Positions 53,501 through 60,845 of a stretch of 64,000 nt of DNA are shown here, piece after piece. Position 1 is the stretch's first letter; every line of letters starts with the position of its first letter. The DNA is from Acanthaster planci (taxonomy: Eukaryota > Echinodermata > Asteroidea > Valvatida > Acanthasteridae), in assembly GCF_001949145.1 (NCBI RefSeq), contig NW_019091404.1, forward strand, positions 1,324,191 through 1,388,190, read 5' to 3'. The position numbers and the translations under genes are program-made. The notes under the pieces were generated by a model. The model did no database searches, had not been told where the DNA came from, and worked only from the letters and a program-made list of their open reading frames with translations.

Positions 53501-54272
53501 TTGGTTGTTTGACTTGAAAATCATGCTTATTGGAAAAGTAGAGACACCTGGGGGAAATTCACACTTAAGTAATTAATCAGAAAGAAATTCACGCTAACCG
53601 GGTACGTGAGGATAATTAACGGTTCAACTCCCACTTGTTCATGATAGCCAGTCTTTTTAATAAGCCATTATATTTGCATTGTTTGGCACGTGGACACGCC
53701 ATTCAGAGGTGAGATTCCAATGAGAGTAATTATGGTTCTTACACCTTCATATACGAACGGTCAAAAGGCCTAATAACAGGGTAACGATGTGGGCCCAGAT
53801 GGGACCGCGATCCTTTGCCACGGATCCAGAGGCCATTATTATCAGAAGGCCACGCCATTATTATCAGAAGGTCACATCAAATGATCATTTCGGATTGTCT
53901 CCGTATAGACCGCAAATTAAGATTGCCTAGGCCACGGTTACTGAATTCAAAGCCCTGCACCTACAGCAAAAGTTTCTACCATCATTGACGTCTCAATCTG
54001 GGATTCATTAAACTGTTTTCCCATCCTCAAGAATGCGAAAAATTAAAGAGAAGTGGGCCAAAGAAGGAGAATGCGGAGTCGAATATCCTGGGAACCCTTT
54101 TTTAAAGCAGCTGATTATATTTCTGGGATTGGGAAACGATCGTGAGCTTCTCCACCAAACTGGTAACCATATTTTGGGAAATTTTGTTCTGGTCGTTTTT
54201 AGTCCCGCACTTACCACTTCATCCTCGCTCCCCTCGTTGAGAATAGTTCGCTCTGGTAACGGAGTATGCATG
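32358..54272 (-). CDS. ATP13A3: P5B-type polyamine-transporting ATPase, ATP13A3-like, 31 coding exons, complete
   Basis: P-type ATPase of the P5B group. Vertebrate ATP13A2 and ATP13A3 are endo-lysosomal or plasma-membrane pumps that move polyamines toward the cytosol. The assembled CDS is 3528 nt, 1175 aa plus stop, and every intron is GT-AG with matching phases. Seen in order: an N-terminal membrane segment (aa 30-55); M1-M2 (aa 194-239); LVPGD and LTGES (304-308) of the actuator domain; PPALPAA (436-442), diagnostic of P5B rather than P5A; phospho-acceptor D479 in DKTGT; nucleotide-domain KGAPE (612-616); VTGD (707-710); GDGANDC (849-855); then about six more membrane helices and a C-terminus with ADPSWPP. 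The N-terminal EGSEDEVECYG and segments [11 protein letters not shown]-like and [11 protein letters not shown] fit ATP13A3 best, but ATP13A2-5 share ancestry, so the invertebrate gene may be ancestral to several. Length matches human ATP13A2/3 (about 1180-1226 aa). Confidence 0.96.
32990..33182 (-). mobile_element. MITE family C, copy 1 (ATPase intron 30)
   Basis: About 195 bp with terminal inverted repeats CCGGTTCGT(A/G)AGTG. Its reverse complement matches 33749-33950 along the whole length, at an estimated 85%. Confidence 0.85.
33316..33396 (-). CDS. ATP13A3: ATP13A3-like exon 30, M10 (aa 1081-1107)
   Basis: Encodes [20 protein letters not shown] and CRLLLE. Acceptor tcgacag, donor GTAAGT, phase 0 at both ends. 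Confidence 0.9.
33518..33606 (-). CDS. ATP13A3: ATP13A3-like exon 29, M9 (aa 1051-1080)
   Basis: Encodes [20 protein letters not shown] and RPIYDFIL. Acceptor tttccag, donor GTGAGT. Exons 29 and 30 sit between two opposed MITE copies. Confidence 0.9.
33749..33950 (+). mobile_element. MITE family C, copy 2 (ATPase intron 28)
   Basis: Opposite orientation to copy 1. Shared blocks include CGTAAGTGTGAC, CAGTTTAAACCACGC, GGAACCGGAAGTTAACGCGC, CTGCAAATCGTGGC and TTTGTGACGAAGTCAC. Confidence 0.85.
33970..34370 (+). repeat. Degenerate ATC/CAC-rich low-complexity tract
   Basis: Long stretch dominated by ATCA, CACC and CATC words, apparently a decayed trinucleotide or hexanucleotide repeat. It fills much of ATPase intron 28. 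Confidence 0.6.
34394..34545 (-). CDS. ATP13A3: ATP13A3-like exon 28, M8 (aa 1000-1050)
   Basis: Encodes [20 protein letters not shown] then [13 protein letters not shown], strongly ATP13A3-like. Acceptor ttcttag, donor GTAAGT. Confidence 0.95.
35231..35381 (-). CDS. ATP13A3: ATP13A3-like exon 27, M7 (aa 950-999)
   Basis: Encodes [20 protein letters not shown], a membrane helix and TVQPW. Acceptor cgacag, donor GTAAGC. Confidence 0.93.
35824..35896 (-). CDS. ATP13A3: ATP13A3-like exon 26, M6 (aa 926-949)
   Basis: Encodes [16 protein letters not shown], aligning with the FQFLFIDLAI segment of M6. Acceptor acacag, donor GTGAGT. Confidence 0.9.
36136..36232 (-). CDS. ATP13A3: ATP13A3-like exon 25, M5 (aa 893-925)
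   Basis: Encodes [20 protein letters not shown] and a membrane segment. Acceptor cgtcag, donor GTTAGT. Confidence 0.95.
36540..36692 (-). CDS. ATP13A3: ATP13A3-like exon 24, hinge motif (aa 842-892)
   Basis: Encodes [20 protein letters not shown] and [25 protein letters not shown] is the Mg-coordinating hinge of P-type ATPases. Acceptor tcaccag, donor GTAAGT. Confidence 0.97.
36915..37054 (-). mobile_element. MITE family D, single copy (ATPase intron 23)
   Basis: About 140 bp. Ends are ACCGAAGTGTGACGTCA and TGACGTATTCACTTCGGT, a terminal inverted repeat. It is the reverse complement of the 153 bp tandem unit at 58529. Confidence 0.8.
37099..37178 (-). CDS. ATP13A3: ATP13A3-like exon 23 (aa 816-841)
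   Basis: Encodes [20 protein letters not shown], a near-invariant P5 block. Acceptor atttcag, donor GTAAGT. Confidence 0.96.
37597..37725 (-). CDS. ATP13A3: ATP13A3-like exon 22 (aa 773-815)
   Basis: Encodes [20 protein letters not shown], matching YHFAMNGKSFSV of ATP13A3. Acceptor ctgctccag; donor GTCAGT, slightly unusual but GT. Confidence 0.93.
38200..38390 (-). CDS. ATP13A3: ATP13A3-like exon 21 (aa 709-772)
   Basis: Completes TGD, then [19 protein letters not shown] and a variable insert with [12 protein letters not shown]. Acceptor ttatgag, donor GTAAAC. Confidence 0.92.
38648..38772 (-). CDS. ATP13A3: ATP13A3-like exon 20 (aa 667-708)
   Basis: Encodes [17 protein letters not shown] and [10 protein letters not shown], the P-domain TGD motif (aspartate in the next exon). 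Acceptor gcacag, donor GTGAAG. Confidence 0.95.
38970..39090 (-). CDS. ATP13A3: ATP13A3-like exon 19 (aa 627-666)
   Basis: Encodes [20 protein letters not shown] and ANRELGKKL. Acceptor gccacag, donor GTACAG. Confidence 0.95.
39497..39647 (-). CDS. ATP13A3: ATP13A3-like exon 18, nucleotide-binding domain (aa 577-626)
   Basis: Encodes [16 protein letters not shown] and [12 protein letters not shown], the P5 KGAPE motif. Acceptor atttcag, donor GTAGTT. Confidence 0.96.
39897..39980 (-). CDS. ATP13A3: ATP13A3-like exon 17 (aa 549-576)
   Basis: Encodes [16 protein letters not shown] then [17 protein letters not shown] matches ATP13A3. Acceptor ctcacag, donor GTATTG, phase 0 at both ends. Confidence 0.9.
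40282..40423 (-). CDS. ATP13A3: ATP13A3-like exon 16 (aa 501-548)
   Basis: Encodes [19 protein letters not shown] and [16 protein letters not shown] of the nucleotide-binding domain. The preceding intron is only 89 bp. Donor TGG|GTGAGC. Confidence 0.95.
40513..40574 (-). CDS. ATP13A3: ATP13A3-like exon 15 (aa 481-500)
   Basis: Begins [12 protein letters not shown], completing DKTGT. Acceptor tttttcag, donor GTACAA, phase 2. Confidence 0.94.
41151..41339 (-). CDS. ATP13A3: ATP13A3-like exon 14, PPALP and phospho-acceptor Asp (aa 418-480)
   Basis: Encodes M4 with [41 protein letters not shown]. The catalytic aspartate is D479. The donor GTAATT falls between K480 and T481 of DKTGT. Confidence 0.97.
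41775..41868. mobile_element. Foldback element, 40 bp arms (ATPase intron 13)
   Basis: Arms 41775-41814 and 41829-41868 pair with few mismatches: TTGCCATCTTGCAGG against CCTGCAAGATGGC, and GCTTTTGTTCC against GGAACAAAAG. The loop is 14 bp. Consistent with a tiny MITE. Confidence 0.85.
41959..42005 (-). CDS. ATP13A3: ATP13A3-like exon 13 (aa 402-417)
   Basis: Short membrane exon [16 protein letters not shown]. Acceptor cttttag, donor GTGAGT; phase and spacing to the P5B motif agree with ATP13A3. Confidence 0.85.
42234..42344 (-). CDS. ATP13A3: ATP13A3-like exon 12 (aa 365-401)
   Basis: Encodes [30 protein letters not shown] and the start of M3. Acceptor gtgcag at 42345-42350; using the internal ccacag instead would drop the conserved FSTA. 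Confidence 0.94.
42762..42938 (-). CDS. ATP13A3: ATP13A3-like exon 11 (aa 306-364)
   Basis: Encodes [29 protein letters not shown] and LAVVVRT, completing the actuator domain. Acceptor actgcag, donor GTAGGG. Confidence 0.96.
42939..46554 (-). other. ATPase intron 10 (3.6 kb), nothing recognised
   Basis: Largest intron of this gene. It contains a C-run near 44928 and a more GC- and CpG-rich patch at 45190-45400, but no coding exon or known repeat that I could identify. Confidence 0.5.
46555..46686 (-). CDS. ATP13A3: ATP13A3-like exon 10, actuator domain (aa 262-305)
   Basis: Encodes [38 protein letters not shown]. The acceptor ctttctccag (ending at 46687) restores phase with exon 9. The TGES loop is split by the next intron inside the glycine codon. 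Confidence 0.93.
46687..48508 (-). other. ATPase intron 9 (1.8 kb), nothing recognised
   Basis: AT-rich unique-looking sequence, no exon or repeat recognised. Confidence 0.5.
48509..48575 (-). CDS. ATP13A3: ATP13A3-like exon 9 (aa 240-261)
   Basis: Start of the actuator domain: [20 protein letters not shown]. Acceptor gttttcag, donor GTAAGT, phase 1. Confidence 0.9.
48826..49200 (-). mobile_element. 5'-truncated non-LTR retrotransposon (CR1/L2-like 3' end)
   Basis: The minus-strand frame reads [12 protein letters not shown] then [12 protein letters not shown], the typical C-terminal ending of CR1/L2-type reverse transcriptases (xLWNxLP...FKSxLKTxLF), with a stop at 49034. About 200 bp of 3'UTR follows, ending GGGCGCTACATAAATGCA and an ATT-rich tail. 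Sense to the ATPase, in intron 8. Confidence 0.75.
49237..49374 (-). CDS. ATP13A3: ATP13A3-like exon 8, M1-M2 (aa 194-239)
   Basis: Encodes [16 protein letters not shown] and a second helix ending [11 protein letters not shown]. Acceptor tttttcag, donor GTAAGA. A truncated LINE begins within a few tens of bp after the donor. Confidence 0.96.
49375..50913 (-). other. ATPase intron 7 (1.5 kb), nothing recognised
   Basis: No exon or known repeat seen; a G-run tract lies near 50375. Confidence 0.5.
50914..50983 (-). CDS. ATP13A3: ATP13A3-like exon 7 (aa 170-193)
   Basis: Encodes [16 protein letters not shown] then VLFFQE, the YGxNEI block before M1. Acceptor cgtcag, donor GTAAGC. Confidence 0.94.
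51639..51716 (-). CDS. ATP13A3: ATP13A3-like exon 6 (aa 144-169)
   Basis: Encodes [20 protein letters not shown], matching the GLDEGVSC-like stretch of ATP13A3. Acceptor catccag, donor GTGTGT, length 78, phase 2 at both ends. Confidence 0.9.
51972..52051 (-). CDS. ATP13A3: ATP13A3-like exon 5 (aa 118-143)
   Basis: Encodes [20 protein letters not shown], the KYFWND-like segment conserved in ATP13A proteins. Acceptor gtgcag, donor GTAATA. Confidence 0.92.
52211..52277 (-). CDS. ATP13A3: ATP13A3-like exon 4 (aa 95-117)
   Basis: Basic cytosolic linker ([14 protein letters not shown]) expected to be variable. Supported by ctccag acceptor, GTAAAA donor and exact phase fit with both neighbours. 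Confidence 0.8.
52507..52565 (-). CDS. ATP13A3: ATP13A3-like exon 3 (aa 76-94)
   Basis: Encodes [13 protein letters not shown], aligning with the ATP13A3 segment after VVLLRTTDEF. Acceptor tttttcag, donor GTAAGT, phase 2 at the end. Confidence 0.9.
52956..53123 (-). CDS. ATP13A3: ATP13A3-like exon 2 (aa 20-75)
   Basis: Encodes [12 protein letters not shown], the first hydrophobic hairpin ([20 protein letters not shown]) and the P5-type sequence ending DHADTVLLK. Acceptor ctgtag, donor GTAAGC. The longest open frame here is a different, spurious frame. Confidence 0.9.
54215..54271 (-). CDS. ATP13A3: ATP13A3-like exon 1 (aa 1-19), start codon
   Basis: Start ATG at 54269-54271, one nt after a tttacag acceptor (54273 onward), so at least one 5'UTR exon lies upstream. 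Encodes [19 protein letters not shown]. The GSEDEVECYG junction with exon 2 matches the start of vertebrate ATP13A3, which supports this ATG. Donor GTAAGTG. Confidence 0.85.
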
Positions 54273-55180
54273 CTGTAAAAAAAGGAAAAGAAAATTAGGT
54301 CAGAATTGGAATCAGAGTGTCTTTAATTAAAGATTTCATAAAATCTTCAATGATATTTGAATGGCTGGTTTTAATTGTGAATCTGGCACGCTAAAGACTA
54401 ATGGAGCTCTCGTTTTTATCAAGCGTAGTGAACCCCAATCAGTTTACAGTCGAAAAACTTTCTACACAAAGACAACTTTTGCCAACGAAATTCAGTCTGC
54501 CTTCAGTGAGTTGTCCGATACCACGGGCCACTGTAACCGTTTGTTGTTAGAGAAAGAAGCTTTCTGTCACTGAGTTCAATAGGTGCTACCAACTTTGATG
54601 ACCTCAAAACCCACCGAATTGAATCGATCAAAAAACGTCTGAATTTCAAGAACCTGGCCGGCCCTCTGCCCTTGTAGCGCGTTTGGCAAGGTACTCCAAC
54701 CTTCCTCGAGGTTATAGTATTGTGCATTTCAATGAAACAACGCCGGCAATGCGACAATACTGCCTTCTTTAGGTTTGCTCTAAATTAGACTTGTAGAAAC
54801 GGGAATGGGGTTGAAACAGGTGAAATATGTCTGCCGTGTGATCGGAGGGAATTTGCATGTTTGTGTTTTTTTTTCAAATTGAAAATGGCTCGACATTCCT
54901 TACGACACTACTTATGCTGAAAATGGTGGCGTTCTTCACCTTCTTAGGGACCTATGAACGCAAGCCTCCTTTTAATTAATGCCCAAGCTTCGACGCTTTT
55001 CCGTTAGATAACAGAGAATAGTTTGCCCCATGTGGGGCTTTGGGGTACAGCAGTCCCTTTCAACATGGGATGCCAGATATGGGGCGGAGAGAACCCCCCC
55101 CCGCCTTTGTGTTGGTCATTATTTGATCGGAATCTCAGGAATTCTTTACAGACTTCGGGGGGGGTGTTAGGTAACAATAG

Positions 55181-55360
55181 TCTAGAGTTTGTATAGAGAT
55201 AGGACATGGGGGCACATCAGCCCCATATCGTTCACGGTATCATTTTTAACTGCACTAGGAATACGCGTTCTTAGTGCCATTGAAAGGGATACCGTGCACG
55301 GTACGGGGCTGATGGGTACCCTCCCCCCCCCATATGTCCAATCCCTAAATACACTCTAGA
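55181..55360. mobile_element. 180 bp loopless foldback element
   Basis: Ends TCTAGAGT and ACTCTAGA. The halves pair imperfectly throughout (CATCAGCCCC against GGGGCTGATG; ACGGTATC against GATACCGT), centred on GAATACGCGTTC near 55268. Typical of a palindromic MITE. Confidence 0.8.
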
Positions 55361-58300
55361 AGCTCTAATGGATCACGAATCGTCACAACTTACGGACGAG
55401 AAGCTGATCTAGTATGTGGATTTAACAGGGCTTATATCCACGGATCGGATCAAAAGAGCGACTGAATGCCTGTCCAGGCATTATAGAACGCACCAACAAA
55501 CCTTCGCAAGCACTGAAGTTGTCGCTATTTTGTTTCAGTCCCTTTGAGTAGCCAATGTGACACCGGGCGCTACAAAAGTGTATGGTTCGGATATATGAAC
55601 AAAATACATGCTACCCCCCCCTTCATGAAGCCTTCGACGAGATTCTCAAGATTTGTTATTTGATTGTTGACGTGCAAAGTTGACGAATCAACTTTTGTAT
55701 AATATTTACTTACTTCCCATACGATGGGCCCACACAGAAGAGAAAAGTTGTAACTGATAGAATTACAGTGCAGAACACGATTTCCAGGTGGTACACCTCC
55801 AAGTACACGTTTCTAAAGAGGGGTCTATTTGTCCTACTGTGTAGCCTACACTTATATATTTCTTTAAACAGCAGATATGCTCGAACAACTTAGGACAGAG
55901 GGCAAACAATATTATCAATGGCTGTATTTGTTATTTTTTCGAGTTGGCAGAGTCAAAGTTCATTGAAACTGCCGTATGCATTGTGCAATTGATGTTATGG
56001 ATTCGTTGAAGAACGGGCAATGTATTTACGGACTAAAACTGAATGACTGCACAGACTCAGTCCAATCAATTTCATGTAGGAAATTAGAGTTTGGGTGGGA
56101 GGGTGGATGTACAGGTATGTTTATGTCAGTAGCGACACGCAGCAGCCGTCGATGCTTGCAAGACTACTGACCCTTTGACGTCACCAGCTGCAATGTTCTG
56201 TTCCATGTGTCAACTCCACTGAAGCACTGTGTTGTTGACGGTACGGCTGGGTTTTTTAACCGCTCGACATCGATCGAAATTGCAACTTGAAAAGTGACCA
56301 GCAACTTCAACAAAATTAACCATTCTAAATGCCAGACCCACTCTAAATGTCAGACCCAAGTCTGACCTTTCACCCCACTTAAAAACACGCTAACTCCTCA
56401 AAAATCAACTACGCACATTCGTACAAATTAATCGATCATTGATCAATTCAATAGTCACAGCTTCACAAAGTCCATCTACAAATAGATACGCAAAGTAATC
56501 GATTAGAACACTGGAAAAATACACCAAGTTAGAAACTTACACTGAAAAAGAAGATTCAGTAGTTTATTATCTGTCTCCCTTCTTGAAATGAATCCCACAC
56601 TTTGCTACTACCGAAATTATTGTTGTACATAGGATTTCGAAAAGTTTTTACAGACTTTTAAACAGGGACAGCAATGGAACGATGAGAAGGGAAAACGTAC
56701 ATTGTCAAACGTAGAATGCCCAGATACCATGTGGTGAAACACGAACAAATCCACCAAATTATCAAAACACGTCGATCAAGGACGACACTAGGGACGTCAA
56801 GCATGAACTGCGCCAAACACATTCTCAAAGCCAAACCGAGAATCAGAGTGGATTTTTACAGTCACCAAATTCCTGTGCCCATGGAAGCATGGCTACTAGT
56901 TTGCAGTGTATGGACCATGCAACTAAGAAGACTTACAGATCCACGGGGATTCAAAAAGGTTTTAACAACGTTTCGATTCGCTTACACTAGTTGTAACTGG
57001 TGAACTGGCAGGGTAAAAAAAAATCTCATCAACACCTGCACCGAGAGGATCCTGTAGAGTTTCGGAGTGTTCATTGACCGGCCAACTACAGCCAGTGAAG
57101 ACGAGCTCGACGGACGAACGGTCCTGTTAAAAAAAACACTACAGCACTCCCTGTATAAACGGGGTCAACGGAAGAATACGCCACTCGGCAAGAAAACAGG
57201 GACGCGCAGGAGAAATCAGCTGTCCCTCGCGCGAGTGACAGCACCCTTGGAATGCATCGGTGAATGAGGAGGGAGGGAGGGAGGTTTGTAATTAATATCT
57301 GGAATTGACGCGAGCCGACATTGTTAAGCGAGGGGAGGACAACCGAAGGCTTGCCTGCCAGAGGTGTCGAAACATCGACTTGGGGGATGACAGGCTAGAG
57401 AGATGCCCCAAATAGATGCAGTTGCAACGTCTTGTGGGTCGTATACGTGGAAATTAATGAAATGTTGTAGCATCTGCTGGATATTACTGGGGGTTTTGTT
57501 GATGTGAGCATCGCTTGGGGAACAACGATTTTGACAAAATGGAACAAATATCGTTGACTGCGGGTTGGCGGGTAGAAAACAGGGTTTCCTCACAGCCGAA
57601 GGACAAAGGCTACCACTGAAAAAAGGAGGAAACCGGAGGTCGATTTGAGGTGTAAATAGGGAAAGCAAGGAGAAGCAAAAGAACTTTTGGTGTGGAACCT
57701 GGAATTTCACATCAATCATCCTGTATGACTTTGTTATTATTTCTAAGTTTTGCTCGTTTGGGCAAGGTCTCTGGCCACTGGCTTTGTACCCCTAAGTTTA
57801 ACTGTACTCAGTGTTAAGTTTACACTCACTGGTGTGTGGAAAGAGGTCACATTTAAAAAGTCGGTCAAGCGTGTCACGTCATGCAAGGGTTAAAACAGAA
57901 ACACGCCCAGCAGTCCTCAGCAGAATTTTAAAGATCCATGTACATCACACTTGAAACTCAAAATTGTCAGTTAAATGATAAAAACATGCAGGACAGGGCA
58001 TGACGTGAAGTCAGCCCATAACTATGATTTGATCCTCAACTTTTATACTTTTTCCCAGAGATAACTCTGCGTGTCTGTGACTCGTCGTCTGTCCTCATTA
58101 ATTTAGCCAAATTGAACGAAGCTTCGTTGTTACTACAAACATTCCGTGGATAAATTTTTTTGGCAAGACGCCACTTTGCTGTCAACTCACTGTGTCACTT
58201 ATTTCCAGCATGTCAGCATGCTCCAGTTCAAACTATTGACCTTTTAACGACAACGAAATCTAAGCAGATAGAATCGTTGAACTTATTAATGAAATGGCTG

Positions 58301-58528
58301 CCTGAAAATGCAGGGCTGATATAAACCGCCCCAAAACACCAAACACACTTGAGCTGCACATTCATTATACACTTTGTTCACCAGCAAGTTTAAATATGGT
58401 TTTAGTAGCACTGACCAAGGTTTATGGGGAGGCGCCCGTGAGTTTTGGATTTTTAAGTTAATTTTGTCGCATGCGTATTTTGGGGTGTTAAGCCGAAATT
58501 TTCAGTCTGACGTTTGGAACAATTTTGC

Positions 58529-58907
58529 ACCAAAGTGAATACGTCACGCGCAGAATTAGTGTGTAAAAGGCATTACCGCGAGAACCAGTGCGTGAACCAA
58601 CACGCGCGCGTACTCCATTCGTTTGTACAGCACTTTCTGGTTCACAGTGACGTCACACTTCGGTACTCTAATAAGCTAAGTACCAAAGTGAATACGTCAC
58701 TTGCAGAATTAGTGTGTAAAAGGCATTAGCGCGAGAACCAGCGCGTGAACCAACACGCGCGCGTACTCCATTCGTTTGCACTGCACTTTCTGGTTCACAG
58801 TGACGTCACACTTCGGTACTCTATTAAGCTGAGTACCGACGTGAATACGTCACGCGCACAATTAGTTTGTAAAAGGCATTAGCGCGTGAACCCGCGCGTG
58901 AACCAAC
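58529..58907 (+). repeat. 153 bp tandem repeat, about 2.5 units (MITE family D)
   Basis: Units begin ACCAAAGTGAATACGTCAC at 58529 and 58682 and ACCGACGTGAATACGTCAC at 58835. Each carries AACACGCGCGCGTACTCC and CACAGTGACGTCACACTTCG. The third unit is truncated. Related to 36915-37054. Confidence 0.92.
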
Positions 58908-59541
58908 GGGACAGTGGCAATGAATCAATCAAATTATGACACGTCCACAATAAACCTACAAAACACGTATTTAAGAATTTGTTCTAAATATAATATTTAT
59001 GCTCTTTACTGCTAACGGCATTTTTATATTAAAAGCACATTCTAGAACAAGTTGTACAGATATTGGTAATAGCCCGTGTATAAAATCGCAGAATAGAAAG
59101 AAACTTCACGGTTGCAAGCGAAACAGAGAAAGTTTATAATCCTACCTGTAGCTAAAAGGCTTCAGACTTCAGACCTGAAATAAACCCCGTTTTTTCAGTA
59201 CAGCACGTGACGTTGACTTAGAGGCAGAGACCAACTTTTCCAGTTCACCCAAGGGAAACCTCTCAGAAATGCCTCTCTCCAGTGGCTTATTGTCCTGTAT
59301 TCAAAGACGTGTGCTATCTGCAAAGTCTGGTACTCAGATGCAGAAATTGTTTCGTTCCGCACTGTTTGAACAGGGGCTAAATTTGCCAATGAGTGGAGGG
59401 CCGACCGGAGGGGGGGGTGACGTCGGATTCGCACTGCTTATGTATCGAAGTCTGGAAGGGTCGATCCTCCTTGATTGCACTGCAAGTATCTCATAACGGA
59501 GAGGAACATGAAGTGACGAGTAGATGTGCGGCGGTAACTAC

Positions 59542-59720
59542 CTGACAACACCAAGCCCTCGCCAACGGGCGTCAGATAGGCAACTGCCGGAGGAGTTACA
59601 CGGACGAGCCGCTCCAGCTAGCTTAGCGTCTAGAGGAGAGGCCGTGGGACGATTCGCCCAATCCGTCCGGAACAAGAGAAGAGTGCCTCTCCGCTTCGTT
59701 GGCGTTTGGGACCTCCTTTT
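59542..59720 (-). promoter_or_regulatory. ATP13A3: Possible CpG-rich 5'UTR exon/promoter of the ATPase
   Basis: About 16 CG dinucleotides in roughly 150 bp, unlike the surrounding DNA. On the minus strand it ends in TTGTCAG|GTAGTT, a plausible donor. An upstream exon is needed because the ATG of exon 1 sits one nt after an acceptor. The link is inferred. Confidence 0.3.
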
Positions 59721-60506
59721 GTGCCGGTGTTGTTTCTGGGAGAGTCAAAAGGAAGCCGGCGTTGCTTGTCGGTGACTGTCAGGGTAACAACTATCAACCC
59801 ACAATTTGTAATCAAAGCCGGTGATGTTTTGAGCGCTGTGATGTCACACACCGTCACAGATTCATCCTGCATATGGGTGATTCTACTGCAGTGCGAAGGG
59901 GTGGGCGCAAGTAATAAAAAAGGCAAGTCCAAGTGCATACTCCCTGAAATCGCTTATACACACTCCTTGCAATTTACTAATTGCGAGCAAAGAGTGGGAT
60001 CGGGAGGGGCAACGGGGGCCACCCCCTCCCCAGAAAGGATCTATTTTTTAATAATGAGCTATAGAAAATTTTTGGGTTCATTTCATTTATCTTCCTTCCA
60101 AAAGTGTGTCAAAGGACCCGAAATGGAGCTGCACCCCTGACGTCGGACATAAAAGAAATACATGGAAACAGTTTCACAGTTTTTCCCCCGCCCCTTCCTA
60201 AGAGCAAATATGTGTTCTCGATGCGCCCTCGATGGCTGGGCTCATCAAGAACTCTAATGTCTCATTTAAACTGAGAAGCCGTTATCCCGATGTGAAATTC
60301 CCGCTGTTACTTTTTTTCTCAGATACTTTTTGACAGTGATCCGCTCCTGAAAAACAAGGCAAAACAATGACTTGCTTGACGTCACTCATCTATGCTCAAC
60401 AATTCCAAAAGCTATGCGATGTTTTAAGATGCCTTGAAGACAAAGTCCGATTTTCACGAATTCGGAATAACATTGCCCAGATCACTGCACCGCAGTGGAT
60501 CAATAG

Positions 60507-60588
60507 GTGGCTCGGTTAACTCAGTACTGTTGGTTGAGGGGCACAGTCTTAAAGCCAAGGTTGGGGGTTCGAGCCCTACATCGGGGGA
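60507..60588 (+). pseudogene. Degenerate tRNA-like copy
   Basis: Keeps an intact B box (GGGTTCGAGCCC at 60565-60576), a GGTTAACTCAGT A-box-like start and an ACATCGGGG end like the adjacent tRNA-Lys genes. Its D and anticodon arms do not fold into a normal cloverleaf. Probably a decayed tRNA-Lys copy; a tRNA-derived SINE head is the alternative. Confidence 0.55.
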
Positions 60589-60686
60589 CTGGAACATTTC
60601 GTATTTTTATTAGTTCATGGCTTCTCAATTTTGCAAATTCAATAAATTTGGAAAAGATTTTTTCATCAAATTTCCCGAAGACAACC

Positions 60687-60759
60687 GCCCGGTTAGCTCA
60701 GTCGGTAGAGCATGGGACTCTTAATCCCAGGGTCGTGGGTTCGAGCCCCACATCGGGCA
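60687..60759 (+). tRNA. tRNA-Lys-CTT: tRNA-Lys (CTT), copy 1
   Basis: Full 73 nt cloverleaf: acceptor GCCCGGT/ATCGGGC, D arm GCTC/GAGC, anticodon stem TGGGA/TCCCA with CTT at 60720-60722, T arm GTGGG/CCCAC with TTCGAGC loop. Internal A and B boxes are intact and a T-run follows near 60767. The discriminator position is A, against G in the other copies. Confidence 0.95.
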
Positions 60760-60845
60760 ACCGCAAGTATTTTTATGCAACAGTTTTTTTGCGTCTTCAA
60801 TAATGTTAAAACCAATTTGTTCATCTATTTTTTTAGAAAACATCT

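Larger units (their letters stand above)
54273..60506. other. ATPase upstream region, no coding sequence recognised
   Basis: Contains a 180 bp foldback (55181-55360), a 153 bp tandem array (58529-58907) and a CpG-rich patch (59540-59720). An open frame of 131 codons at 57324-57719 on the minus strand resembles nothing I know. Confidence 0.5.

Noticed and set aside
57324-57719. 131-codon minus-strand frame upstream of the ATPase
   Set aside because: No family resemblance, no splice signals linking it to exon 1, Cys/Pro-rich composition typical of chance frames.
58529-58907. CRISPR-like array
   Set aside because: Units are contiguous 153 bp tandem copies without spacers, in animal DNA.
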